Part shown: one piece after another, positions 1-5,701 of the stretch
How positions within the stretch are numbered: the stretch's first letter is position 1
How the letters are laid out: every line of letters starts with the position of its first letter
Assembly: GCA_949747935.1 (NCBI GenBank)
Contig: CATKHE010000212.1
Coordinates: forward strand, 1 to 6,241
Direction: 5' to 3'
DNA length: 6,241 nt
Source: an uncultured Eubacteriales bacterium
GTDB taxonomy: Bacteria > Bacillota_A > Clostridia > Oscillospirales > Oscillospiraceae
The notes under the pieces: generated by a model
Database searches by the model: none
What the model was told of the DNA's origin: nothing
Seen by the model: only the letters and a program-made list of their open reading frames with translations
Program-made: the position numbers and the translations under genes

Positions 1-4
1 AAAC

Positions 5-41
5 AGAACCAGCAGCTTGAATCCATCAGGCTGCTGGTTCT
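5..41 (-). terminator. Probable intrinsic terminator of the SIS-domain gene
   Basis: A perfect 12-bp inverted repeat (AGAACCAGCAGC at 5-16 against GCTGCTGGTTCT at 30-41) can be extended inward to about 16 bp with one wobble pair, leaving a 5-nt loop. It begins about 30 nt after the stop codon of the SIS-domain gene. On the minus strand the stem is followed by CTGTTT and then the window ends, so only the start of a possible U-tract is visible. The hairpin is certain; the terminator role is likely but not complete in view. Confidence 0.7.
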
Positions 42-71
42 ATTCCGGGCGGCAAAGGAAGTTTGATTCTA

Positions 72-1040
72 TCAATACTCCATTTTCCACATATACCGTC
101 TCATAGTAAGGGGGTGCTGACGGAGCTTGGCAATCTCCTCCCCAAAGGGTCGATCCAGCCCACCGATTAAAAGAGGATTAAAATACTCTACAACGCTTGC
201 GGGGATATGGGAGCTCAGGCCAAAGTCCTTGGCGTCAATCACGGTGTAGTTTGCGTGGGTTCGCTGCAAAAAGGCCAGCGCACGCTCGTCCATGGGGCGG
301 GTAGGCCCGTCATTCATCATCAGTAGATAGTGGGCAGTCTCATCCGACAGTTCAAAGGGTCCATGGAAGAACTCGCCACAGTGAAAGGAACTAGACTTCA
401 GCCATTGCATCTCCATCATCAGGAACATGGAAAACCCATAGGCGGTGTACTGGGTAGCACCAGAGCTCATAACATACAGAATATCGGCATCAAAATTTTC
501 CTCGGCGAATTTTTTGGCCAGCGGTGCCACCATAGGAATGCTCTCATTAATCAGGTCAAAAATCCGCGAGAGGCCCAAATGCATATCCTCGTAATAGGCG
601 TAACCCTCGTAGGCGTTCAAAACCTCGCAGGCAAATTCTAATGCTCTGGCAGGCTTTTCCATCTTGGCACCGTAGCTCTCGGAAAACCCATGGATAATGG
701 CGCAATCTGCCTCTTCATCCAAAGGAGAACCGGCCTTGTTTGTAATGGAAACCACATGGGCACCCTTAGAGGCAGCCAATTTAGTCGCCGCGACCGACTC
801 AGGCGTATTTCCGCTCAAGGAGCAGGTCACTACAATCGCAGTGTCATCCACAGAAGGAGGAGTAGAATAATTGAAATTGTTGGCGGTATACATACTGCAT
901 CTCAACATTTTTGCGTTCTGTTCTAGAAAATACTTGGCAGGGAACAGGTCGGCCATCGACGCACCACAGCCAACAAAGAATACGCTTCGAATTTCAGGTT
1001 GCTTCATCTTGATTCTGGAAACAATCTCTTGAATAGTCAT
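72..1040 (-). CDS. SIS-domain sugar-phosphate deglycase/isomerase, FrlB/FraB-like
   Basis: This 322-residue protein has two sugar isomerase (SIS) domains and belongs to the group containing GlmS isomerase domains, fructoselysine-6-phosphate deglycase FrlB and fructose-asparagine deglycase FraB. The first SIS domain carries GCGAS (residues 24-28) and the phosphate-binding SLSGNTPES (74-82). The second carries EFFHGPFE (223-230). His226 and Glu210 are 16 residues apart, as are the catalytic Glu and His of GlmS (E488/H504) and FraB (E214/H230), so the active site looks intact. The C-terminal HPLTMRRYMWKMEY resembles the FrlB tail. No glutaminase domain is present, so it is not a full GlmS. The N-terminus before the first SIS strand is shorter than in E. 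coli FrlB, but the ATG has a strong AAAGGGGG site 8 nt upstream, which supports this start. It is expected to be cytosolic, cleaving a phosphorylated sugar-amine. The exact substrate cannot be read from the sequence, and no kinase or transporter partner is visible. Confidence 0.85.
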   Translation of the reverse strand: MTIQEIVSRIKMKQPEIRSVFFVGCGASMADLFPAKYFLEQNAKMLRCSMYTANNFNYSTPPSVDDTAIVVTCSLSGNTPESVAATKLAASKGAHVVSITNKAGSPLDEEADCAIIHGFSESYGAKMEKPARALEFACEVLNAYEGYAYYEDMHLGLSRIFDLINESIPMVAPLAKKFAEENFDADILYVMSSGATQYTAYGFSMFLMMEMQWLKSSSFHCGEFFHGPFELSDETAHYLLMMNDGPTRPMDERALAFLQRTHANYTVIDAKDFGLSSHIPASVVEYFNPLLIGGLDRPFGEEIAKLRQHPLTMRRYMWKMEY

Positions 1041-1048
1041 GGCAAAAG

Positions 1049-1056
1049 CCCCCTTT
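1049..1056 (-). promoter_or_regulatory. Ribosome binding site of the SIS-domain gene
   Basis: On the minus strand AAAGGGGG lies 8 nt before the ATG at 1040. It fixes the start codon of the SIS gene. Confidence 0.8.
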
Positions 1057-1087
1057 ACAATGTATGATAATATTATAATACATTATA
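1056..1087. promoter_or_regulatory. Dyad around the -10 box, candidate operator
   Basis: TACAATGTAT (1056-1065) and ATACATTATA (1078-1087) form a 10-bp inverted repeat with 9 of 10 positions matching and a 12-bp spacer that contains the -10 hexamer. The left arm lies over the expected transcription start. Placement around -10 and +1 suits a dimeric repressor, for example of the GntR or RpiR type often linked to sugar-amine catabolism. That assignment is inference. Very AT-rich sequence raises the chance of accidental symmetry. Confidence 0.45.
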
Positions 1088-1100
1088 ATATAAAAGTCAA
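1072..1100 (-). promoter_or_regulatory. Sigma-A type promoter of the SIS-domain gene
   Basis: On the minus strand a -35 box TTGACT (1095-1100) is separated by exactly 17 nt from a perfect -10 box TATAAT (1072-1077). Transcription would start near 1065, giving a short leader that ends in the AAAGGGGG ribosome site. The surrounding DNA is very AT-rich. The promoter separates the SIS gene from the pilus operon and the transposase remnant upstream. Confidence 0.85.
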
Positions 1101-1211
1101 TGGGCTTTATCTCGCTTAAATGCACTTATAGCAACTATCAAAATCAGCAATAATTGCCAGCGTGAACAAACCATTTACTTACATCGTCAGGAACAAAAGG
1201 GTGCAAAACCC

Positions 1212-1655
1212 CTAAGAGGAGGATAATGGGCCGCCCGTCCTGGCAAGCATATACAGATTTTCGCTGGCAAAGAGTACGTGTAAGCGGTTCAGGTTCTTCC
1301 TCAATCCTCTGTAAACAGCCTTTCGGAAACCGAAGATGTTTTTCACAATCCGGTAGGAGTGTTCCACTTTGCAGCGTACAGATGATTTTGGGGGTTCAAT
1401 ATATCGCTCCCAGTCAATGGCATTGTCTGAAACCTTGGGCGGCTGGCCCGGTCTGCGGTTGATATGGTATGTGATGGCAGAAAGCTGAGGGCTGTTTTTG
1501 ATCTCGTCCCGCTTCTCTATCCCGAGATAGGCACAATCCCCGTAAACCACCTCGTCATCTTTCCGCAAAAACCCTGCCGCCACGATGATATTATGGACAT
1601 TGGCGGCGGAGAGGGGATGCGGACCCGGGTTTTCCAAAAAATCGGTTTTGGCCAC
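1212..1655 (-). pseudogene. IS5-family transposase remnant, N-terminus missing
   Basis: The 147 residues match the C-terminal half of IS5-family DDE transposases. AANVHNIIVAAGFL is followed by the strand with the second catalytic Asp (VVYGDCAYLGIEKR, Asp at about residue 40), then ITYHINRRP, then the helix with the catalytic Glu (KVEHSYRIVKNIFGFRKAVY), then the typical ending RGLRKNLNRLHVLFASENLYML. Full members are roughly 280 to 340 residues, so about half the protein, including the first catalytic Asp, is absent. The open frame begins at GTG with a TAA codon directly before it and no convincing ribosome site. The 130 bp upstream carry no recognisable transposase sequence. It cannot be a working transposase and is best read as a decayed insertion-sequence scar between the pilus operon and the SIS gene. 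Terminal inverted repeats were not identified. Confidence 0.8.
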
Positions 1656-1667
1656 TTACTCTACGTT

Positions 1668-1693
1668 GGAGCAAGCGATATGACGCTTACTCC
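1668..1693. repeat. Ten-bp inverted repeat beside the transposase remnant
   Basis: GGAGCAAGCG (1668-1677) and CGCTTACTCC (1684-1693) are inverted repeats with one mismatch that becomes a G-U wobble in the minus-strand RNA. The loop is 6 nt. It lies 13 bp outside the broken end of the transposase frame. On the plus strand it is followed by GATGCTTTTT, so it could be a weak plus-strand terminator, or it could be left from the insertion-sequence rearrangement. Confidence 0.5.
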
Positions 1694-1737
1694 GATGCTT
1701 TTTACAGAATTTATTTTTCGTTCAGACCTGAAAAATC

Positions 1738-1777
1738 AAAAAATCTTCTGAAATCAACCGATTTCAGAAGATTTTTT
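1738..1777 (-). terminator. Strong intrinsic terminator of the pilus operon
   Basis: A perfect 18-bp inverted repeat (AAAAAATCTTCTGAAATC at 1738-1755 and its exact complement at 1760-1777) surrounds a 4-nt loop, AACC on the plus strand. On the minus strand the stem ends in six T, then GATTTTTC. It begins 5 nt after the stop codon of the last sortase, so it closes the pilus operon. A-tract and T-tract flank both sides, so it could also stop plus-strand transcription coming from the remnant region. Confidence 0.93.
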
Positions 1778-1782
1778 GCATT

Positions 1783-2388
1783 TCACTGAGCCATATCACA
1801 GCGAATCACCAGCCGGGTTTTTCCTCCCAGGGTGCAGGTAAACAGTGTCAGCGGCCACTCCCCGGAGGTCACGCTTTCCACCGCGGTAGGTGGAACCACC
1901 TCCTTGGCATCCACCAGATAGACGTAGGTTGTACCATCGATCAGCGTCACGGAGACCTCGTCCCCCACCTCCAGGCGATTCAGGGAGCCGAAATGTGCCC
2001 GGTAGTTATGGGCCAGAATCACCAAATCCGCTGTCGACGCACTCCCTGACATGCGGCAGGGAGAGACCCGCAGATTTTGATAGCTCCACTCCTGCTGTAC
2101 CGGCAGCTGGAGCTCCAGCGTGGGAAATGTGACCAGTCCCAAGTAGGACCGCCCGTCCAGCTCCAGCGGCTCCGGCTCCTCCTCCGGGAGGACGAAGTCC
2201 GCCGCAGGCCCACCTGTCGCCATTTTCACTGGCGCTCTTTCCAGAACAGCCGTCAGCTCCTCCATGACGGCGTTCGACTCCTCCCCCGCCGTCATATCCA
2301 GCGTCAGATTATACAGGGTCAGGCCCGCCGCGCCCAAAAGGAGCAGCAGGCCTGAAAGAATCCAGACAGTTCCCCGGCGCTTACGCAT
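1783..2388 (-). CDS. Second pilus-locus sortase, not class C
   Basis: This 201-residue protein is a cysteine transpeptidase of the sortase family. It has a basic N-terminus (MRKRR), one membrane segment at about 8-27, a linker, and the sortase barrel from about residue 80. Catalytic residues are visible: His127 in LVILAHNYRAHFGSL, Cys185 in LTLFTC, and Arg192 in GGKTRLVIRC. It lacks the lid and the C-terminal membrane helix of class C enzymes. The HFGSL segment after the His recalls class B and related sortases, but the class is not settled. Its ATG overlaps the last codons and stop of the minor pilin gene by 8 bp, so translation is probably coupled. By analogy with two-sortase pilus loci it may attach the finished pilus, or the minor pilin, to the cell wall. 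The Ala before the catalytic His, where Gly is usual, is a small oddity. Family assignment is firm; the role is inferred. Confidence 0.88.
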   Translation of the reverse strand: MRKRRGTVWILSGLLLLLGAAGLTLYNLTLDMTAGEESNAVMEELTAVLERAPVKMATGGPAADFVLPEEEPEPLELDGRSYLGLVTFPTLELQLPVQQEWSYQNLRVSPCRMSGSASTADLVILAHNYRAHFGSLNRLEVGDEVSVTLIDGTTYVYLVDAKEVVPPTAVESVTSGEWPLTLFTCTLGGKTRLVIRCDMAQ

Positions 2389-3292
2389 CCCGGCCCTCTT
2401 TCTTCCTCAGAAGCACACCGAAGGCGACGCTCGCCGCGCCCGCCGCCGCCAGCACGGGGACGGGCCACCAGAGCAGACCGGTCTGGGGCAGCTCCGCCAG
2501 GGGCGGCTCCTCCTCGGGGATTTCGATGTCGGCCCCGGGCTCCTCGGGCAGGTCGACCAGCGGGACGTCCGGCTCGGTGATGTCGATATCCGGCGGGTTA
2601 TCCGGATCGGTGGGGTTGTCGGGGATCTCCGGGTCCACCGGCGGATTTTCCGGATCTACCGGCGGGGTCTCCGGGTCCGGACGGGGCCGGGGCGGGGTGT
2701 AGGTGGTGAACTTCACCGTGGCTGTCAGGTAGTTGTTGGTCACCCCGTCCATCACATAGGGGATGTTTATCAGGAAGGGCACGGGGGTGTAACGGGTCCG
2801 GCCGATGGAATGGACATAACTGCAGGTCACCAGATACAGCCCGTCGTCCAGACCGGTGAACCGGGCCACGCCGTCCTCCACGTGCTGATCGGCCCCTACC
2901 GGCCTGCTTCCGGTGAGGGCAGTCTCGGCGTGCTCCCGGACGGTTTCCTGATTGTCGTTGATATAGGTCCCGAACTGGGCCAGCAGGTCCCGCTGGGCGG
3001 AGGCGTTCTCCCCCGCGGTGAGCTGTCCCCCGCCGAGAATCTCGTTGACATCGATTTCGGAGGCTTCAAAGGGCTGGGTCAGCGTATACACATAGCCATC
3101 CTCCCCGGCCTGGGCGTCGGCCACCTTATACAGCCGGTACTCCACGTCATTCACCGGCGCGCCGTTTGGCCTGTACCGGACGTTCAGCACCGCATAGTCT
3201 TCGGCCGGTACCGCCAGTGCGGGAACCGTGAGGGCAGCCAGCGTCGCCAGGCTCAGCAGTGCGGCGCTCAATCTTTTCAATTTCTTCATCAT
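2381..3292 (-). CDS. Minor, probably basal, pilin with LPQTG sorting signal
   Basis: The 303-residue precursor has a Sec signal peptide (MMKKLKRL, then a hydrophobic run, likely cleaved after ALA near residue 27). One pilin-type beta domain follows at about 30-197, with VEYRLYKVADA near its start and FTGLDDGLYLVTCSYV near its end. A proline- and acid-rich stalk covers about 199-264 and includes PPVDPE repeats. The end is LPQTG (268-272), a hydrophobic segment and the basic tail RKKEGRDA. A proline-rich stalk before the sorting signal is typical of basal pilins such as FctB, RrgC or SpaB types. Between signal peptide and LPQTG only two lysines occur, K56 and K194. The latter sits just before the stalk and is a candidate linkage site to the major pilin. 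The gene starts 29 bp after the class C sortase stop and has a modest GGTGG ribosome site. It overlaps the next sortase gene. Function is inferred from architecture. Confidence 0.87.
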   Translation of the reverse strand: MMKKLKRLSAALLSLATLAALTVPALAVPAEDYAVLNVRYRPNGAPVNDVEYRLYKVADAQAGEDGYVYTLTQPFEASEIDVNEILGGGQLTAGENASAQRDLLAQFGTYINDNQETVREHAETALTGSRPVGADQHVEDGVARFTGLDDGLYLVTCSYVHSIGRTRYTPVPFLINIPYVMDGVTNNYLTATVKFTTYTPPRPRPDPETPPVDPENPPVDPEIPDNPTDPDNPPDIDITEPDVPLVDLPEEPGADIEIPEEEPPLAELPQTGLLWWPVPVLAAAGAASVAFGVLLRKKEGRDA

Positions 3293-3321
3293 GGCGATAC
3301 CACCGTTCTATACAAATTCGG

Positions 3322-4170
3322 TTACTCACTGTCTTCTTCATGCTCCAGCTTCTCGTCCCACTGCCGCCGGTCGCTGGCGGACATCACCGCAAAGAGCACC
3401 ATCAGCAGGGGGAGCGCGATCACCGGAGCCACCAGAACGGGCTCGATCTGGATGGCCTCTGAGGTCACCCGGACGGTGTGCTCCGTCTCGGTCTCCACCC
3501 GACGTCCCCGGACCAGAATGCGGTGGGTGTTGATGCCGTAGGGGGTACAGGTCACCAGGGTGCAGTAGTCCTGCCCAGGGATGATCTGAAGGGCGCTCAC
3601 ATCCTCCGGCAGAACGATAAGAATCTGGTCCACTTCATAGGTCAAAACCTCATTGAGCACATAGATCATGAACCGGTCCCCCTTGGCCAGACGGTCCAGC
3701 CGGGTGAACAGTTCGGCGCTGGGCAGGCCCCGGTGCCCCGAGATCACCGCATGGCTGGATTCGCCCCCCACCGGGAGGGAGGTCCAGTCCAGATGGCCGA
3801 TGGCCACCTGGAGAACGCTCTCGGAGGTGCCGTGGTAAATAGGGAGGGCCACGTTAATCAGGGGAATCTCAATATAACCCATGACCCCGTCGTTCTCCAC
3901 ATTGAGGATGGTCTCATATTCGGCCTTCTCCTCCTCCGTTGGAACAAAGGGGTTGCTCCGCTCCGGAATGCGCCGGTTATAGGCCTCCGCCTCCTGATAA
4001 AGGCGGTCGTACTCCTCCTCGCTCAGGCCCGATACGGCTTCCGCATAGGACATGATGGCGCGGGAGGAGTGGATAGAGTTCCAATAGTCCGACACCTTGG
4101 GGTAGGCCAGGATTCCGAGGCCCGCTATGAAAATCAGGATCAATATGATGGTCGAGCCTTTCTTTTTCAT
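3322..4170 (-). CDS. Class C pilin-polymerising sortase
   Basis: From the preferred ATG the protein has 282 residues and the class C layout: an N-terminal membrane helix (about 6-23), a helical linker (YAEAVSGLSEEEYDRLYQEAEAYN), a lid region, the sortase barrel, and a C-terminal membrane helix (about 245-264) with a charged cytoplasmic tail. Catalytic residues are His146 in VISGHRG, Cys208 in TLVTCTPYG and Arg217 in INTHRILVRG. Such enzymes cleave LPXTG pilins and join them to a lysine of the next subunit on the outer membrane face. The lid motif, usually Asp-Pro-aromatic, here reads SNPF (residues 72-75), with Asn for Asp. The frame is open to a TTG at 4197, but the ATG at 4170 has AAAGAGAGG 7 nt upstream and gives a normal N-terminus, so it was chosen. 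It lies between major and minor pilin genes, as expected for the dedicated polymerase. Confidence 0.92.
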   Translation of the reverse strand: MKKKGSTIILILIFIAGLGILAYPKVSDYWNSIHSSRAIMSYAEAVSGLSEEEYDRLYQEAEAYNRRIPERSNPFVPTEEEKAEYETILNVENDGVMGYIEIPLINVALPIYHGTSESVLQVAIGHLDWTSLPVGGESSHAVISGHRGLPSAELFTRLDRLAKGDRFMIYVLNEVLTYEVDQILIVLPEDVSALQIIPGQDYCTLVTCTPYGINTHRILVRGRRVETETEHTVRVTSEAIQIEPVLVAPVIALPLLMVLFAVMSASDRRQWDEKLEHEEDSE

Positions 4171-4177
4171 AGCGGAG

Positions 4178-4186
4178 CCTCTCTTT
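4178..4186 (-). promoter_or_regulatory. Ribosome binding site deciding the class C sortase start
   Basis: On the minus strand AAAGAGAGG lies 7 nt before the ATG at 4170. The alternative in-frame TTG at 4197 has no such site and falls inside the arm of a stem-loop, so the ATG is preferred. Confidence 0.65.
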
Positions 4187-4195
4187 ATCCCGGTC

Positions 4196-4227
4196 AATCA
4201 GTCATAACAAACGTTGGATGGCTGATT
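4196..4227 (-). promoter_or_regulatory. Stem-loop between major pilin and class C sortase
   Basis: AATCAGTCAT (4196-4205) and ATGGCTGATT (4218-4227) form a 10-bp inverted repeat with one mismatch and a 12-nt loop, starting 4 nt after the major pilin stop. No U-tract follows on the minus strand, so it is not a classical terminator. A stem just after a highly expressed pilin gene could protect the 3' end of a processed pilin mRNA or lower read-through into the sortase. That role is inference. Confidence 0.5.
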
Positions 4228-4231
4228 CTGC

Positions 4232-5629
4232 TTAGTCCTCGCTGCGCTTCTTGGTGATGAACAGAACAGCCGCGCCCACCATCAGCGCGCCGCCGACGAC
4301 GGTGAAGATCGTGGTGCCCATGCCGCCGGTGCTGGGCAGCTCGGCGCCGATGTTGTTCTGCACGTCGCCGATGTAGGAAACAATATGAGCATCATCAGCA
4401 GCGCTTACCACAATCTCAACCGAGCCAGTCAGCTTGTTGTAGCCGTCGGGGGCCTCAGTCTCGATCAGGTTATAGGTGCCGTCGGCCAGGCCCTGGAAAT
4501 CAGCAAAGCCGTTTTCGTCGGTGGTAACGATAGTGGCGCTAGTCACATCTTCAACCCAAGACACGACATTGTTTGCGATGCTGTAATATTTGCCCTCGCC
4601 GTTGGTCAGGGCAAACTTCGCGCCGGCCAGCTTGTTGCCAGTATCATCCTTATCACTGCCGGTGTACTTGTTCACCACGATGGTGGAGTTATAGACATCA
4701 GCCTTGGGATCATTGGGGACCTCAATGGGGTCGCCATCGGTCTTGTAGGTTGCGGAAACGGTGTTCTCCATCTTACCGGTGCCGCTCACGGTAGCGGTAT
4801 AGGTGATGACAACGTCAACGCCATTTTCGTACAGGCTCTCGCCGTCACCGTCAACCCAGGGGAGGGTGATCTTGCCTTCCACAAACTGAGCCTCATCACC
4901 GGTAATCGTGGTCGCATCCCCGATCTTGATGCTGGTCACATTCACGTTGGTCAGCTTACCCTCGGCGAAGTTATCGCTGATGGTGTACTCAGTCACCTTC
5001 ACAGCAGGCTCATTGGTATCGGCGCCGGGAACCCAGTTGACGGTCTTGAGGGTAACAGTGTAGGTAGCGGTGGTGCCCATCTCAAACACGGTGCCATTGA
5101 CGGTTTTGCCATCAGTGGGCCAAACAGGAGTGGTGGTGGTGTTCTTGTCGGTCACTTCGGCGTTAGGGTTGGTGCTGTCCACAGTAACAGCAGAACCGTC
5201 GCCCACATTGGAGAGGATTACATAGTAGCCATAGGGAACAGAGACTGTCAAAGGGCCACCTTGGTTATTGGTTTTGCTTGCTGTCGCTTGGTTTTGAGTC
5301 TTAGCCCAAACTGCCAAGGCCGACTGAAGTGCTGTATTGTCTACATTCTCATTAATAAGGGTAATCTGTCCATACTGATCTTTCTGGAAATAGTCCCCCA
5401 AACTTTCGGGGATTTCACCGGTGTAAGCGATGCCATCGGTCTGACCGTCCGGCCTGTCCTGGGCAACCTTTGCGTCAAACAGCTTATAGAAGTTGTAGGT
5501 AGCGCCTTTGGCGGCATTGGTGATGGTAATAGTGCCGTTGGCGGCCTGGGCCGCGTTGGCCGCCACGGTCAGGGACATGACCATAGCCATTGCCATGATC
5601 AGGCTGAACAATTTCCTCATTTTTTTCAT
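4232..5629 (-). CDS. Major pilin (backbone) with LPSTG sorting signal
   Basis: The 465-residue precursor has a Sec signal peptide (basic MKKMRK, a Met/Ala/Leu-rich core, cleavage near ANA at 24-26). A first pilin domain spans about 31-160. A D2-type isopeptide domain spans about 165-300, with candidate bond partners K175 and N289 and an YTISDN segment near 215-220. A C-terminal CnaB domain spans about 312-427. In that domain STIVVNKYTG holds K321, the E-box YNLIETEAPDGY (386-397) holds E390, and VQNN near 423-426 offers the acceptor Asn. LPSTG is at 431-435, followed by a hydrophobic segment and KKRSED. No perfect WxxxVxVYPK motif exists. EVTDKN with K162, 13 residues before K175, is the best candidate for the polymerising lysine. 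The ATG has AAAGGAG 8 nt upstream. Directly before a class C sortase gene, and with three-domain architecture, this is the likely pilus shaft subunit, covalently polymerised on the cell surface. Confidence 0.92.
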   Translation of the reverse strand: MKKMRKLFSLIMAMAMVMSLTVAANAAQAANGTITITNAAKGATYNFYKLFDAKVAQDRPDGQTDGIAYTGEIPESLGDYFQKDQYGQITLINENVDNTALQSALAVWAKTQNQATASKTNNQGGPLTVSVPYGYYVILSNVGDGSAVTVDSTNPNAEVTDKNTTTTPVWPTDGKTVNGTVFEMGTTATYTVTLKTVNWVPGADTNEPAVKVTEYTISDNFAEGKLTNVNVTSIKIGDATTITGDEAQFVEGKITLPWVDGDGESLYENGVDVVITYTATVSGTGKMENTVSATYKTDGDPIEVPNDPKADVYNSTIVVNKYTGSDKDDTGNKLAGAKFALTNGEGKYYSIANNVVSWVEDVTSATIVTTDENGFADFQGLADGTYNLIETEAPDGYNKLTGSVEIVVSAADDAHIVSYIGDVQNNIGAELPSTGGMGTTIFTVVGGALMVGAAVLFITKKRSED

Positions 5630-5637
5630 TGTTTTTG

Positions 5638-5644
5638 CTCCTTT
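5638..5644 (-). promoter_or_regulatory. Ribosome binding site of the major pilin
   Basis: On the minus strand AAAGGAG lies 8 nt before the ATG at 5629. It is the strongest site among the pilus genes visible here, in keeping with high expression of the shaft subunit. Confidence 0.75.
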
Positions 5645-5701
5645 ACAAATATTTTAATGTGGTTTTGCTAACAAAGATAGAACCCGCCTGTGCAGCTTGC
5701 G

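Noticed and set aside
1101..1211. Small RNA, tRNA or attachment site between the SIS promoter and the transposase remnant
   Set aside because: No stable stem, tRNA-like cloverleaf or repeated core could be found. GGGTGCAAAACCC near 1199-1211 has only 4-bp arms and no matching partner at the other end of the remnant to call it an insertion-sequence terminus.
1226..1462. Plus-strand frame beginning with ATG after a good-looking AGAGGAGG site
   Set aside because: The apparent ribosome site is the antisense of the Ser codons at the end of the transposase remnant. The product has no recognisable pattern, and the minus-strand frame clearly encodes transposase motifs.
2264..3541. Long 425-residue plus-strand open frame opposite the minor pilin and sortases
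   Set aside because: It runs antisense to three well-supported genes in high-GC sequence, has an Arg/Gly/His-rich composition typical of shadow frames, and lacks a ribosome site or domain.
4171..4197. TTG start nine codons upstream of the class C sortase ATG
   Set aside because: No ribosome site precedes the TTG and it lies in a stem arm, while the ATG at 4170 has AAAGAGAGG at 7 nt and yields a normal membrane-helix N-terminus.
4385..5671. Long 428-residue plus-strand open frame opposite the major pilin
   Set aside because: It is a shadow of the pilin gene: no stop arises because of pilin codon bias. It has no ribosome site or recognisable domain, and the pilin on the other strand has a signal peptide, E-box and LPSTG.
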